Made by a program: the position numbers and the translations under genes. From the NCBI GenBank assembly GCA_900314745.1, contig OMWK01000008.1, forward strand, positions 21,784 to 85,783: a stretch of 64,000 nt of DNA. The letters are read 5' to 3'. The notes below the pieces were generated by a model. The model worked only from the letters and a program-made list of their open reading frames with translations. It was not told the DNA's origin and did not search any database. Positions 30,724 to 39,283 of the stretch are shown here, one piece after another (the stretch's first letter is position 1; each line of letters begins with the position of its first letter). The DNA comes from an uncultured Eubacteriales bacterium (GTDB lineage Bacteria; Bacillota; Clostridia; Saccharofermentanales; Saccharofermentanaceae).

Positions 30724-31680
30724 ATGATGTTTAAGATCGGTATTATCGGATGCGGCAGAATGGCTGCAAAAATGATTGAGAGTATCAGGATGCTCGACGA
30801 TGTCGAAGTAGTGGCTGTAGCTTCAAGAGAGAAGACGAGAGCTGCAAAATTCGCGAAGCAGAACTGTCCTGATGCGAAGGCTCTCGGTTCGTATGAGCAG
30901 ATGACCAGGCAGAAGGATATCGACCTCGTTTACATCGCAACTCCTAATACATTTCACTATGAGAACGCGGTAATGTGCGTTAAGAACCACATGAACGTCC
31001 TCGTTGAGAAGCCTTTTACAATGAGCCGCGAAGAGGCGGACAGCATCTTTACAGAAGCCAAGAACAGAGGCGTATTCGTATGCGAGGCCATGTGGACTTC
31101 ATTCATGCCTCTCCATAAGAAGATGATGGGCTGGATCAGGACCGGCAAGATCGGCTCGGTAAGATATATTCAGTCAAACCTCGGATACAACATTGAGGAT
31201 GTACAGAGGATCACGGATCCCACACTGGGCGGAGGAGCTCACCTTGATCTCGGCGTTTATCCTCTCAATCTTGCCGTAAGCATACTCGGCGAGAATCTCG
31301 AGCCCGTATCCGTATATGCGCATAAGTATTCAACGGGAGTCGAGAAGGACGTAAGCTGTGTCCTCGAGCTTCCCAACGACGGTGCTCTCGCAGTATCGTT
31401 CGTAACCGTAGCATCACTTACGGACAGAGACGGTTCCGTAATCGGTGAGAACGGCTATATCAAGATTAAGAACATCAACGATTACGAGAGAATCGAACTT
31501 TATAACACCAGGGGTGAACTTATCGAAGCCGCTGACCGCGAGGGCATCAACTCGTATGCCGTCGAGATCAGGTCATGCATGGAGGCTATAAAGACAGGAC
31601 TCATTCAGTGCCCTGAGATGCCCTGGCATAAGACTGCAACCATCGCGACTTTGAACGATAAGATCAGGAGAATGATCTGA
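30724..31680 (+). CDS. Gfo/Idh/MocA-family oxidoreductase
   Basis: A 318-residue NAD(P)-dependent oxidoreductase. The Rossmann motif GIIGCGRMAAKMIES opens the protein, EKPFTMSREEA supplies the conserved EKP near residue 95, and the C-terminal alpha/beta domain contains GGGAHLDLGVYPLNL. The substrate, probably a sugar or cyclic polyol, cannot be deduced. Two consecutive ATGs (30724, 30727) follow GGGAGGG. It lies 16 bp after the sirtuin gene and 2 bp before the methyltransferase gene. Confidence 0.9.
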   Translation: MMFKIGIIGCGRMAAKMIESIRMLDDVEVVAVASREKTRAAKFAKQNCPDAKALGSYEQMTRQKDIDLVYIATPNTFHYENAVMCVKNHMNVLVEKPFTMSREEADSIFTEAKNRGVFVCEAMWTSFMPLHKKMMGWIRTGKIGSVRYIQSNLGYNIEDVQRITDPTLGGGAHLDLGVYPLNLAVSILGENLEPVSVYAHKYSTGVEKDVSCVLELPNDGALAVSFVTVASLTDRDGSVIGENGYIKIKNINDYERIELYNTRGELIEAADREGINSYAVEIRSCMEAIKTGLIQCPEMPWHKTATIATLNDKIRRMI

Positions 31681-31682
31681 CG

Positions 31683-32330
31683 ATGCCGCAGTATTTCGAG
31701 GCAAATCCCGATACTCCGTCGAACAGGAAGACTGTCGATTACCGCATCAACGGCATCAACTTCAGCTTTGTGACCGATACGGCCGTCTTCTCCAAGACCT
31801 CGGTCGATAAGGGCACGGACCTTCTTCTCGAGTCAGCCATAGCGGACATTAAGAAACGCGGTCCCGGAAGGGATGAGAGCCTTCTGGACTTAGGCTGCGG
31901 CTGGGGTGTCGTAGGCATTGTTATGAAGACCGTGTTCACGCTCTTTGACGTTACATGTGTCGATGTTAATTCGAGAGCCGTGGGTCTCGCGAAGGAGAAT
32001 GCGAAGCTTAATCTTAGGGCACCGGACACCATCATGGTAAGCGATGTGCTCGCCTCTGTCCCCGAAGACAAGATGTTTGATACCGTCATCACGAATCCCC
32101 CCGTACGTGCGGGCAAGAAGACGGTGTTCGAGTTCTACGACCAGTCCTACGCGCACATGAAGGAAGGCGGCGCGATCTACGTTGTTCTCCAGAGGAAGCA
32201 GGGTGCCGACTCCACGAAGAAGAGGCTCACGGAGCTTTTTGGCAACTGCGAGACCATAGATATCAAGGGCGGATATCACGTCATGAAATCAGTTAAGGAG
32301 GCAAAGAGTGCTGCCGTTCACGATAACTGA
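31683..32330 (+). CDS. RsmC/YbxB-like class I methyltransferase
   Basis: A 215-residue SAM-dependent methyltransferase of the MTS family. Motif I is LLDLGCGWGVVGIV, and the catalytic motif TNPPVRAGKKTVFEFY (NPPF-type) is typical of RsmC-like N2-guanine 16S rRNA methyltransferases. Only the catalytic domain is present, as in Bacillus YbxB. The 3' end overlaps the next start by 23 bp. Confidence 0.87.
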   Translation: MPQYFEANPDTPSNRKTVDYRINGINFSFVTDTAVFSKTSVDKGTDLLLESAIADIKKRGPGRDESLLDLGCGWGVVGIVMKTVFTLFDVTCVDVNSRAVGLAKENAKLNLRAPDTIMVSDVLASVPEDKMFDTVITNPPVRAGKKTVFEFYDQSYAHMKEGGAIYVVLQRKQGADSTKKRLTELFGNCETIDIKGGYHVMKSVKEAKSAAVHDN

Positions 32331-33336
32331 GAGCCTGATGATGTTCTTCATATACGGTTTCATAGGCTGGGTAGTAGAGGTTATCTACTATGGAATCACC
32401 GAGGGCCAGTTCATCAACAGAGGCTTCCTTAACGGAGCGCTCTGTCCCGTTTACGGCATCGGTTTCTACTGTGTTATCTGGGCATTCCGTCCTTTTCTCG
32501 ATTCATTCCCGGTACTGTTCTTCGGTTCTGCCATCGTCTGCACCGTTGTTGAACTTCTCGCGGGCGTGATCCTCTACGGCATATTCCACTTGAGGTGGTG
32601 GGACTACTCCGACTACAAGTTCAATCTGAATGGCTTCATCTGCCTTCGTTTCTCGATCTACTGGGGTATCGCGTGCAGCCTCGGAATGTACATGCTGCAC
32701 CCCGCGGTAATGAGATTCATACACTGGATGTCGCCTCTTGCGCGCCAGATCGTACTTCTCATTCTCATTATCAACACGATCGTGGACATCATCGTTACCG
32801 TAACTGCCATCGTAGGCTTCAACAAGAAGATCAGGTTCCTCAACAACGTCTCCGACGTATACCGTATGCCTTCCAACAAGATCGGTTCGTCCATCTACGG
32901 CACGGTAGACACCATCGTAAAGCAGGCAACACCTGCGGTTCAGATGACGCAGAACGACTACAAGGAATTTACCGAGATCTACGCGGCACATCGAAAGGCA
33001 GAACGCGAGCTTGCCAAGGCCAACAGGGAAGAGGAGCGTCAGCTTCTCTCGAAGTATGCGCATGAGGGCAAGAAGAGTATCGTTAATTCGTCCAAGATGG
33101 CGGTGGATATGTCAAAGGCAGCGGTAGGCAAGTCTAAGGCGGTTGCCGTAGACGTGTCCAAGAAGGCTGTTGGAAAGGTCAAGAAACTTCTGCCTGAAGC
33201 AAGGCTCGCATCGAGACTTCGCTTCGGTAAGAATGATGAGAATGCGGAAGCTATCAGAGTGCTCAGACAGCACTATGCGGATGTTCTCGGAGCGGATTCG
33301 GACGAAGAACTCTTCGAGGATATGGAAGCAGTATAA
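32308..33336 (+). CDS. CmpB-like putative ABC-type permease membrane protein (PF06541-like)
   Basis: A 342-residue protein. About five membrane segments occupy residues 5-175; the signature FIYGFIGWVVEVIYYGITEGQFINRGFLNGALCPVYG (read as two motifs, FIGWVVEV and FLNGALCPVYG) is that of the ABC_trans_CmpB family. A basic cytoplasmic tail (about 200-342) is rich in Lys and contains degenerate repeats of KMAVDMSKAAVGKSK type. The start is GTG 32308 with AAGGAGG 6 nt upstream, inside the previous gene. The transport role is only a database-style name; no partner ATPase is nearby. Confidence 0.78.
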   Translation: MLPFTITESLMMFFIYGFIGWVVEVIYYGITEGQFINRGFLNGALCPVYGIGFYCVIWAFRPFLDSFPVLFFGSAIVCTVVELLAGVILYGIFHLRWWDYSDYKFNLNGFICLRFSIYWGIACSLGMYMLHPAVMRFIHWMSPLARQIVLLILIINTIVDIIVTVTAIVGFNKKIRFLNNVSDVYRMPSNKIGSSIYGTVDTIVKQATPAVQMTQNDYKEFTEIYAAHRKAERELAKANREEERQLLSKYAHEGKKSIVNSSKMAVDMSKAAVGKSKAVAVDVSKKAVGKVKKLLPEARLASRLRFGKNDENAEAIRVLRQHYADVLGADSDEELFEDMEAV

Positions 33337-33359
33337 AAACTATTTTGTGAGGTGTAAAA

Positions 33360-34205
33360 ATGTCATCAGCATGTGAAGGCTGTGCTAAGGCCGGCAATTG
33401 CAACGAGCAGGATACCTGCAGTAAGAAGAACGGAATCGAGAAGCTTGAGTGTAACGACGCGTCCAAGATCAAGTGCGTGATCGGCATCGCGAGCGGCAAG
33501 GGCGGCGTAGGCAAGTCATTCGTAACAGCGACACTTGCGGCAAAACTCGCATCCGCGGGACTTTCAGTCGGCATCATGGATGCGGATATCACAGGTCCTT
33601 CGATCCCGAGAGCATTCGGCCTTAAGGGCATGCTCGAAGTCGGAGGTCAGGACAGGATCCAGCCTGCGGTAACGAAGAAGGGGATCAAGGTCGTAAGCCT
33701 TAACCTTCTTCTTGAAGATGAGAATTCTCCCGTTATCTGGAGAGGTCCGGTTCTCTCGGGTCTCGTAAGACAGTTCTGGACAGACGTCGAGTGGGGAATG
33801 CTCGATGTTCTTCTCATAGACATGCCTCCGGGCACAGGCGACATCCCGCTTACATTGTTCCAGTCCCTCCCTCTTGACGGACTGATCCTGGTATCGACGC
33901 CTCAGGAGCTCGTATCGATGATCGTCGCCAAGGCGGGCAACATGGCTTCCATGATGAACGTCAACATCCTTGGACTTGTAGAGAACATGGCTTATACGGT
34001 CTGCCCTCACTGCGGTGAGAAGATCAGCCTCTTCGGCAACGACGAAGTCCTTCTTAAGGAAGCTTCGGATGCGGGCATCAAGCTTCTTGATAAGCTTCCT
34101 CTGGATCCTTCTGTTACGGCTCTCGTTGATTCAGGCAATACCGAGAAGGTCGACGTAAGTGATCTGCTTGTTAATGCTTCCGAGGCTGTAAAGGCGCTTT
34201 TATGA
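33360..34205 (+). CDS. Mrp/NBP35-family iron-sulfur carrier ATPase
   Basis: A 281-residue P-loop ATPase that binds and transfers Fe-S clusters. The N-terminus has cysteines at 5, 8, 14 and 20 as in NBP35-like proteins. The deviant Walker A is IASGKGGVGKSFV, then MDADITGPSIPRAFG and the switch IDMPPGTGDIPL. The C-terminal CPHCGEK pair binds the bridging cluster in dimers. It overlaps the next lipoprotein gene by ATGA. Confidence 0.93.
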   Translation: MSSACEGCAKAGNCNEQDTCSKKNGIEKLECNDASKIKCVIGIASGKGGVGKSFVTATLAAKLASAGLSVGIMDADITGPSIPRAFGLKGMLEVGGQDRIQPAVTKKGIKVVSLNLLLEDENSPVIWRGPVLSGLVRQFWTDVEWGMLDVLLIDMPPGTGDIPLTLFQSLPLDGLILVSTPQELVSMIVAKAGNMASMMNVNILGLVENMAYTVCPHCGEKISLFGNDEVLLKEASDAGIKLLDKLPLDPSVTALVDSGNTEKVDVSDLLVNASEAVKALL

Positions 34206-34786
34206 GATTTAAGTCCTGTTCGACTGTTCTGATTGCAGGGCTGATCGCGATAACTCTTGCAGGTTGCGGCAAAACAACGGAATCCCGGGGTACGGAAGTG
34301 CCCGGGGCTTCATTCGACGAACAGACTTCTGCTGATTACTACAGGTATCTTGGCAACATAGATTACTCGACCGATGCTGCCGCTTTGGTGTGGGAACAGG
34401 TTGAAGGAGAGGATCCCGGAATATACGGGATACAGTACAGATACATCAACGACTTCAACGGTCTTACCGCACAGGAGGAGATACCGGTCTGTCTTTATTT
34501 CTACTCTTCTTCCGCGAGGGGCTCACAGAGCCTTACGGCGGGCGTGGAGGACCTGGCGCAGACGCTTGTCGGGCGTGTGCTTTTCGTTGCGGTGGACGGC
34601 GTTGAGGCAGACGCCATAAGCACAGCGTACCAGGTGGGCGGATATCCCGAGTTTATTCTTCTTAACGACAATGTCAGGGTGTCCACATTCTCCGGGTTCG
34701 AGATGGACGAGTGGAGCATAGACGATGTGTCGGCATGGCTCACGGAGAACGGATACGAGCCGGATTTAAGCATGCTTACGAGGTGA
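34202..34786 (+). CDS. Thioredoxin-fold lipoprotein lacking the CXXC motif
   Basis: A 194-residue predicted lipoprotein with lipobox LAGC (Cys at residue 22). After a linker, residues about 75-190 look like a thioredoxin fold: strand EIPVCLYFYSSSARGSQSL where CXXC would normally follow the strand, strand VLFVAVDGVEADAISTAYQV, and the cis-Pro loop VGGYPEFILLN. The redox pair is replaced by Ser residues (SSSARGS), so it is probably not an oxidoreductase. It overlaps the Mrp gene by 4 bp. Confidence 0.72.
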   Translation: MRFKSCSTVLIAGLIAITLAGCGKTTESRGTEVPGASFDEQTSADYYRYLGNIDYSTDAAALVWEQVEGEDPGIYGIQYRYINDFNGLTAQEEIPVCLYFYSSSARGSQSLTAGVEDLAQTLVGRVLFVAVDGVEADAISTAYQVGGYPEFILLNDNVRVSTFSGFEMDEWSIDDVSAWLTENGYEPDLSMLTR

Positions 34787-34788
34787 TT

Positions 34789-35289
34789 ATGGAATACGCA
34801 TATCTAACAACTATAGGGCAGGACAGCCACAGATTTGAAGATGAGGTGTTCGACCCGGCACAAAACGGGATAATGCTCGGGGGAGTAAGTATTCCTTTTG
34901 ACAGAAGGTTCAAGGCGAATTCCGACGGAGATGTTATCCTCCATGCAATAACGAATGCTGTCTCGGGATTGACCGGAGTCAATATCCTCGGAGGCGAAGC
35001 CGATAGGATCTGTCTCGAGCAGGGGATCAAAGATTCGAGGGTTTATCTTGAAGAAGGATTAAAATATCTTAAGGATGCATCGATAGTTCATGTGTCCATG
35101 ACGATCGAGTGCCTGCGACCTAAACTGAAGGAGCATATACCTTCGATCAAAGAGTCTGTCGCAGGATTGCTCGGTATCAGTTCATCCCATGTCGGTATCA
35201 CGGCAACGACCGGGGAAGGTCTTACGGGGTTCGGAAGAGGCGAAGGCATACAGGTATTTGCAGTAATGACATTTAAGGTTAAAGATTGA
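34789..35289 (+). CDS. ispF: Divergent IspF-like protein (MEcPP synthase family)
   Basis: A 166-residue protein of the 2-C-methyl-D-erythritol 2,4-cyclodiphosphate synthase family. Metal ligands are conserved: GQDSHRF (for DxH) and DVILHAI (third His). ILGGVSIPF, IECLRPKL and the end TGFGRGEGIQVFAVM also match. The normally invariant HSDADV is NSDGDV, and the DIGxHFPDTD segment is replaced by ILGGEADRICLEQGIKDS. ATG 34789 follows GAGGTG; a longer in-frame start would overlap the lipoprotein gene by 76 bp. Given the ispD gene at 38.5 kb, it is probably the working IspF, but this needs activity data. Confidence 0.78.
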   Translation: MEYAYLTTIGQDSHRFEDEVFDPAQNGIMLGGVSIPFDRRFKANSDGDVILHAITNAVSGLTGVNILGGEADRICLEQGIKDSRVYLEEGLKYLKDASIVHVSMTIECLRPKLKEHIPSIKESVAGLLGISSSHVGITATTGEGLTGFGRGEGIQVFAVMTFKVKD

Positions 35290-35295
35290 GGAAAA

Positions 35296-37803
35296 ATGAA
35301 TCTTAAAGCAGCAGGAGGAAAAAAGGTAATAAAGATCGCAGCAGCCGCCGTTATAGGCGTGCTCGTGCTCATTATGCTCTTTATTACATCAAAGTCCGTA
35401 TTTACGACAAGTAATCTCTATATTCCCACTGAACAGTTTGTTCAGCTTCAAAGCGGAGTTCCGGTCAGCCAGGAGATCATCGTTCCGGGCAGATCGCCTG
35501 TATTGCGATCCGTAGCAGTTACATTTGCCACTAATTCCAGGAGCAATGAGGGCGAAGTGCTCGTTGAGCTTTTGGACGGTGACAGTGTCCTGGAACGCTG
35601 GAATATAGAAGCGTCGGAACTGCTCGACAATGCAATAAAGGAATTCTATTCGCCTCGGGGGATAAAGCTTAATGAGGGCGGAACTTATACATTAAGGATC
35701 ACGGAGACCTTTGAGGGAGATAATAATATTGCCGTGGGACAGGCCCGGACCGGAGTATTGTCGTGCTATATGAAAACGTATGACAGTGCGAGCTGTTTTA
35801 AATGGTTCATATGCATGGCTCTTATCTTTATTGCGGGATTTATGGCATTGATCCTATGGGGAGGACTCCTTGAGAAGTCTTTTATGAATCTGGCGGTTAC
35901 AGGTATAGCGGCGTTCTTGATATTGTTTATTCTCGGCTTTGATTTCTTTCCTGCGGTCATCCGTAATCTGACTGTAAGTAAGATACCCGCCCCGACAGAT
36001 GTCATGGATACGATCGAACCGGGGCAGAAGAAGGAGTATTCTTTCTCCTACAGCGGCGACGGGTTTGATATGCTCGAGATATTCACATCAGGAGATAATG
36101 TTTCCGAATATGCCGTAACACTCGTAAATGAGACTACCGGAGTAACCTATTTTGATTCGGCCTTAGTGTCACATAACTGGAGGGTAAGTGCCGGGCGCCT
36201 CGGAATGATGCTGAGATGCGCCGATTCCCTGACTCCGGACAAGTACTTCGAAAGCGGGGATTATACACTTTCCATAGATAACCTTACTTCTGAAAAAGTC
36301 CTGGAAGTTGAGATCGTGCCGAATGATACCGAAGAGGGGACACCAACGATAACTTTTGCAGGCTTCAGACAATCCGGATTAGGCATAAAGGTTGCATCAT
36401 TTTGTATTGCTTTAATGTATGTATATCTGGTTGCCATATCTGTAATGAGGACCCGGGGAAGATTCACGATAGAGAATTTCTTTCTTATTACGGTAATCCC
36501 GTTCTCGATAGTCTACTTTATATTCTTCCAGCCGTGGAATGTACCGGATGCAGGTGCGCATTTTCTCGCAAGCTACAGGTTCTCGAATCTGTTCTTATCA
36601 ATCAAAGGAGACAACGAATGGTTTACCAGGGCTTGTGATGCATATTATTACAGATCCACAGAATGGTTTTCGGTAAATCCCGATCTTGAAGGGATAGCAC
36701 ATACACTCTTTGGAATAAGGGAAAGAGCGGTCGATGCGTCTCTTGTGGATATGCTTCCGCATGAAGATAAGATGAAATACTATTCTGTGATCAACTGGCT
36801 TCCTCAAAGTATCGGTCTTACGGCCGGAAGACTTCTCGGGATGAATCCTTCATTATGCCTGATATCGGCAAGGATCCTCATCCTCGCAGCGTATATCGGA
36901 GGATGCTATCGTGCAGTAAGGAATACTCCGGTCGGTAAGTCTGTTATCGCCTTTGCATCGTTGCTCCCCATTTCTTTGATGATGAGCAGTTCTTTCTCAT
37001 ACGATGCCATGGTTGTAATATCCGTTTTGAATTTTGTATCCATTGTACTGAAGTTAAGGTACGAGTATTCCCGTAAGGCTTTGATAGAAGCATTGATCTG
37101 GGCTTTTATGCTGGGTGCCGTTAAGGGAGGTTCCGGCCTTGTGCTGCTTCCTCTGCTATTGATCCTTATCAAAAAGGATAAGAAGAGCCTTATTGCTTCG
37201 GGATCGGTGATTGTTATGACTTTGTTATCTTATGTCCTGTTTTCCAAGATCCTGCCGTCTGATGAATTATTTCAGTTCGGCAAAGAGAACAGCGGGAATA
37301 TGATGACCTCATTTGCATATACTCACCCGGTAGAATACATAAGCATGCTTGTGCGGACTTATCAGTATTTTATGGATGAATTCGTATTTGATGCGCTCGG
37401 ATTGAGCCTGGCATTTGTGGAGCCGACCTTTACGGCGGTAACAGTTGCGGGGGCTGCAATCTCCATGGCCGTTTACTCCACATTTGAAAATGATGAGCTT
37501 AAGCTTAAAAAGAAAGACCGGTCGGTAATGGCTTTGATCATCCTCATTGTGGTGATCGCGACCCCTGCCATGCTTCTTTCCTATACTCCCGCAGGTTCGG
37601 GGATGATATACGGAATACAGGGAAGATACCTTTTCCCTGCGGTGCCGCTCATTATCCTCTGCCTTACCAAATTCGGATTGAAAAGATCAGACGGACAAAA
37701 CCCGGATGGCCGGTCAATATCAATGAAAGTATGCATTGATGCTTATATTATCATCAATATGATCATGGTTTACCTCATGATGAAATTGTATTTGGGAAGA
37801 TGA
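35296..37803 (+). CDS. DUF2142 large membrane protein
   Basis: An 835-residue polytopic protein. TM1 is at about residues 10-30, and a long extracellular beta-rich region (about 35-160 and 225-350) is interrupted by two membrane helices. A second half follows with about ten helices. The segment FFQPWNVPDAGAHFLASYRF matches the conserved PxDExxHF-type motif of DUF2142 proteins, thought to be GT-C-like enzymes or flippases in surface glycan assembly. It overlaps gtrA by ATGA, which supports a glycan role. Codon usage is richer in A/T-ending and rare codons than its neighbours, suggesting low expression or transfer. Confidence 0.8.
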   Translation: MNLKAAGGKKVIKIAAAAVIGVLVLIMLFITSKSVFTTSNLYIPTEQFVQLQSGVPVSQEIIVPGRSPVLRSVAVTFATNSRSNEGEVLVELLDGDSVLERWNIEASELLDNAIKEFYSPRGIKLNEGGTYTLRITETFEGDNNIAVGQARTGVLSCYMKTYDSASCFKWFICMALIFIAGFMALILWGGLLEKSFMNLAVTGIAAFLILFILGFDFFPAVIRNLTVSKIPAPTDVMDTIEPGQKKEYSFSYSGDGFDMLEIFTSGDNVSEYAVTLVNETTGVTYFDSALVSHNWRVSAGRLGMMLRCADSLTPDKYFESGDYTLSIDNLTSEKVLEVEIVPNDTEEGTPTITFAGFRQSGLGIKVASFCIALMYVYLVAISVMRTRGRFTIENFFLITVIPFSIVYFIFFQPWNVPDAGAHFLASYRFSNLFLSIKGDNEWFTRACDAYYYRSTEWFSVNPDLEGIAHTLFGIRERAVDASLVDMLPHEDKMKYYSVINWLPQSIGLTAGRLLGMNPSLCLISARILILAAYIGGCYRAVRNTPVGKSVIAFASLLPISLMMSSSFSYDAMVVISVLNFVSIVLKLRYEYSRKALIEALIWAFMLGAVKGGSGLVLLPLLLILIKKDKKSLIASGSVIVMTLLSYVLFSKILPSDELFQFGKENSGNMMTSFAYTHPVEYISMLVRTYQYFMDEFVFDALGLSLAFVEPTFTAVTVAGAAISMAVYSTFENDELKLKKKDRSVMALIILIVVIATPAMLLSYTPAGSGMIYGIQGRYLFPAVPLIILCLTKFGLKRSDGQNPDGRSISMKVCIDAYIIINMIMVYLMMKLYLGR

Positions 37804-38222
37804 AAATGTCGGACAAGATAAGAGAATTGTTTATAAAGTATAAGAGTTTTATTTTCTACGCTGTATTCGGTGTGCTTACTACCGTTATCAACATAGCTGC
37901 GTACGCTCTGTGCTTTAAGGTCTTAGGACTTGCAAATGTACCGAGCGTTATCATCGCGTGGATCGTTGCCGTGCTGTTCGCGTTCATTACGAATAAGCTC
38001 TGGGTATTTGACAGCAAGAGCATGGATAAGAATACGGTAATATCCGAACTTATAAAGTTCATGGCGGCAAGACTTGCGACCGGCGGAATTGATCTTCTTA
38101 TCATGTACATCGGAGTGGATATGATGCACGGACCTGAGATCATCCTGAAGGCTGTATCAAACGTTATCGTTATCATCTTAAACTACATCCTGAGCAGATT
38201 GATCGTATTTAAGAAGAAGTAA
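37800..38222 (+). CDS. GtrA-family membrane protein
   Basis: A 140-residue protein with four transmembrane helices and the GtrA pattern IFYAVFGVLTTVINIAAY at the start and the WVFDSK loop (LWVFDSKSMDKN) between helices 2 and 3. GtrA proteins are proposed to flip undecaprenyl-phosphate-linked sugars. It overlaps the DUF2142 gene by 4 bp, so the two are probably one functional unit. Confidence 0.9.
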   Translation: MKMSDKIRELFIKYKSFIFYAVFGVLTTVINIAAYALCFKVLGLANVPSVIIAWIVAVLFAFITNKLWVFDSKSMDKNTVISELIKFMAARLATGGIDLLIMYIGVDMMHGPEIILKAVSNVIVIILNYILSRLIVFKKK

Positions 38223-38289
38223 TCCGACACATAAGGCATTAACTGATGCCTAATAAACAGTTCTTCAAAGTATTGACCATTGGTTTGTT

Positions 38290-38338
38290 CCTTCGAAGTT
38301 GGGATAATCTCATCAGTAAAACAAAAACACTTCGGAGG
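38290..38338 (+). promoter_or_regulatory. Hairpin sequestering the Shine-Dalgarno of the 53-residue gene
   Basis: CCTTCGAAGT (38290-38299) can pair over 10 bp (one G-U) with ACTTCGGAGG (38329-38338), whose 3' end is the ribosome site 8 nt before the ATG at 38347. The loop is 29 nt. A possible -10 GATAAT (38303-38308) inside the loop would give a shorter mRNA lacking the 5' arm, so control could depend on the transcript start. Confidence 0.55.
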
Positions 38339-38346
38339 AGAATAAT

Positions 38347-38508
38347 ATGAAGGACAATATGGAACTTAATCTTAAGAATCTTAACGGAATAAGTAGCGTT
38401 GCCTATACACGCCCGAACGTCAGAGAAGACGGCAACAGCGGCAGAATGGTCCGCGGTCGTAACAACATAAATACCATATGCGGCGTGAGAATATATACTA
38501 ACTGGTAA
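38347..38508 (+). CDS. Novel 53-residue small protein
   Basis: The frame starts at ATG 38347, 8 nt after a strong CGGAGGAG site, and ends at TAA 38506-38508. The peptide begins MKDNMELNLKNLNGISSVAY, has a basic middle (GRMVRGRNNIN) and ends TICGVRIYTNW with a single Cys. It is not hydrophobic and has no signal peptide. The leader-like ELNLKNLNGISS followed by a polar, Cys-containing tail is reminiscent of a RiPP precursor, but no modifying enzyme is adjacent. I do not recognise a family. It lies alone between gtrA and convergent ispD. Confidence 0.6.
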   Translation: MKDNMELNLKNLNGISSVAYTRPNVREDGNSGRMVRGRNNINTICGVRIYTNW

Positions 38509-38539
38509 TGTAATAGCTCCCGGTAATGGAGCTTCATTA

Positions 38540-39283
38540 TTATGTCTTCAGAAGTGCTTCAGCGATCGCGATGTCTTCCGGTGTCGTGATCTTAATGTTC
38601 GAGTAGGATCCTTCGATGATCCTGACCTCATATCCCAGGATTTCAGCAAGAGCAGTGTCGTCAGTTGCTTCGATACCGTCTCTTGAAGCTCTGTCATAGA
38701 TCTCTTCGAGCGTTCCGAACTTAAAGCACTGAGGGGTCTGAACCTCATACAGATTACTCCTTAAAGGAGTGTGATCGACTATCACAGGCTCCTTGTCCTC
38801 ATGGCTTCTTACGACCTTGATCGTGTTCTTGGTCGCGACTCCCGATACGCAGACATCGATACCGTTCTCGCATATCGCGGAGAAGCATCTTCCCAGCGAA
38901 TCGGAATCGATGAGGCACCTTGCTCCGTCGTGGATGAATACGGGATCTTTGTTCTCGGGATGAAGATCCTTCAGCGTGCGGACTCCGTTGCCGACCGATT
39001 CGGTTCTCGTGGCGCCTCCCTTGGCGAGGGCCTTGACCATTTTGTAATCGGACTTGCCCTTGATGTATTCTTCCCATGTGGATGCCGCATCAGGTGAGAT
39101 TACGAGTATTGCTTCGATGTCCACACCGTACTCGTCCGCGAATCTTCTGAATGCCGCCATCGTTCTGTCTATAACGGAGATGCCGTCAACTTCCATGAAC
39201 AGCTTGTTCTTATCGGAATGCATTCTGCTTCCGGATCCTGCTGCGGGAATTATCACGTAAAGTCTGTTATGAGAATAGGACAT
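38540..39283 (-). CDS. ispD: 2-C-methyl-D-erythritol 4-phosphate cytidylyltransferase
   Basis: A 247-residue nucleotidyltransferase of the MEP isoprenoid pathway, using CTP. The CTP-binding loop VIIPAAGSGSRMHSDKNKLFMEV, the HDGARCLID motif and the late TDDTALAEILGYEVRIIEGSYSNIKIT are all standard for IspD. Its start overlaps the end of radA by 17 bp, so the two are co-transcribed. The pathway partner IspF is coded separately at 34.8 kb on the other strand. Confidence 0.95.
   Translation of the reverse strand: MSYSHNRLYVIIPAAGSGSRMHSDKNKLFMEVDGISVIDRTMAAFRRFADEYGVDIEAILVISPDAASTWEEYIKGKSDYKMVKALAKGGATRTESVGNGVRTLKDLHPENKDPVFIHDGARCLIDSDSLGRCFSAICENGIDVCVSGVATKNTIKVVRSHEDKEPVIVDHTPLRSNLYEVQTPQCFKFGTLEEIYDRASRDGIEATDDTALAEILGYEVRIIEGSYSNIKITTPEDIAIAEALLKT

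Noticed and set aside
34711..34788. Longer N-terminus for the IspF-like protein
   Set aside because: It would lie entirely inside the lipoprotein gene, and homologous sequence begins only after ATG 34789.
38234..38251. AGGCAT/ATGCCT hairpin as terminator of gtrA
   Set aside because: The stem is only 6 bp and is followed by AATAAAC without a T run, so termination there is not supported.
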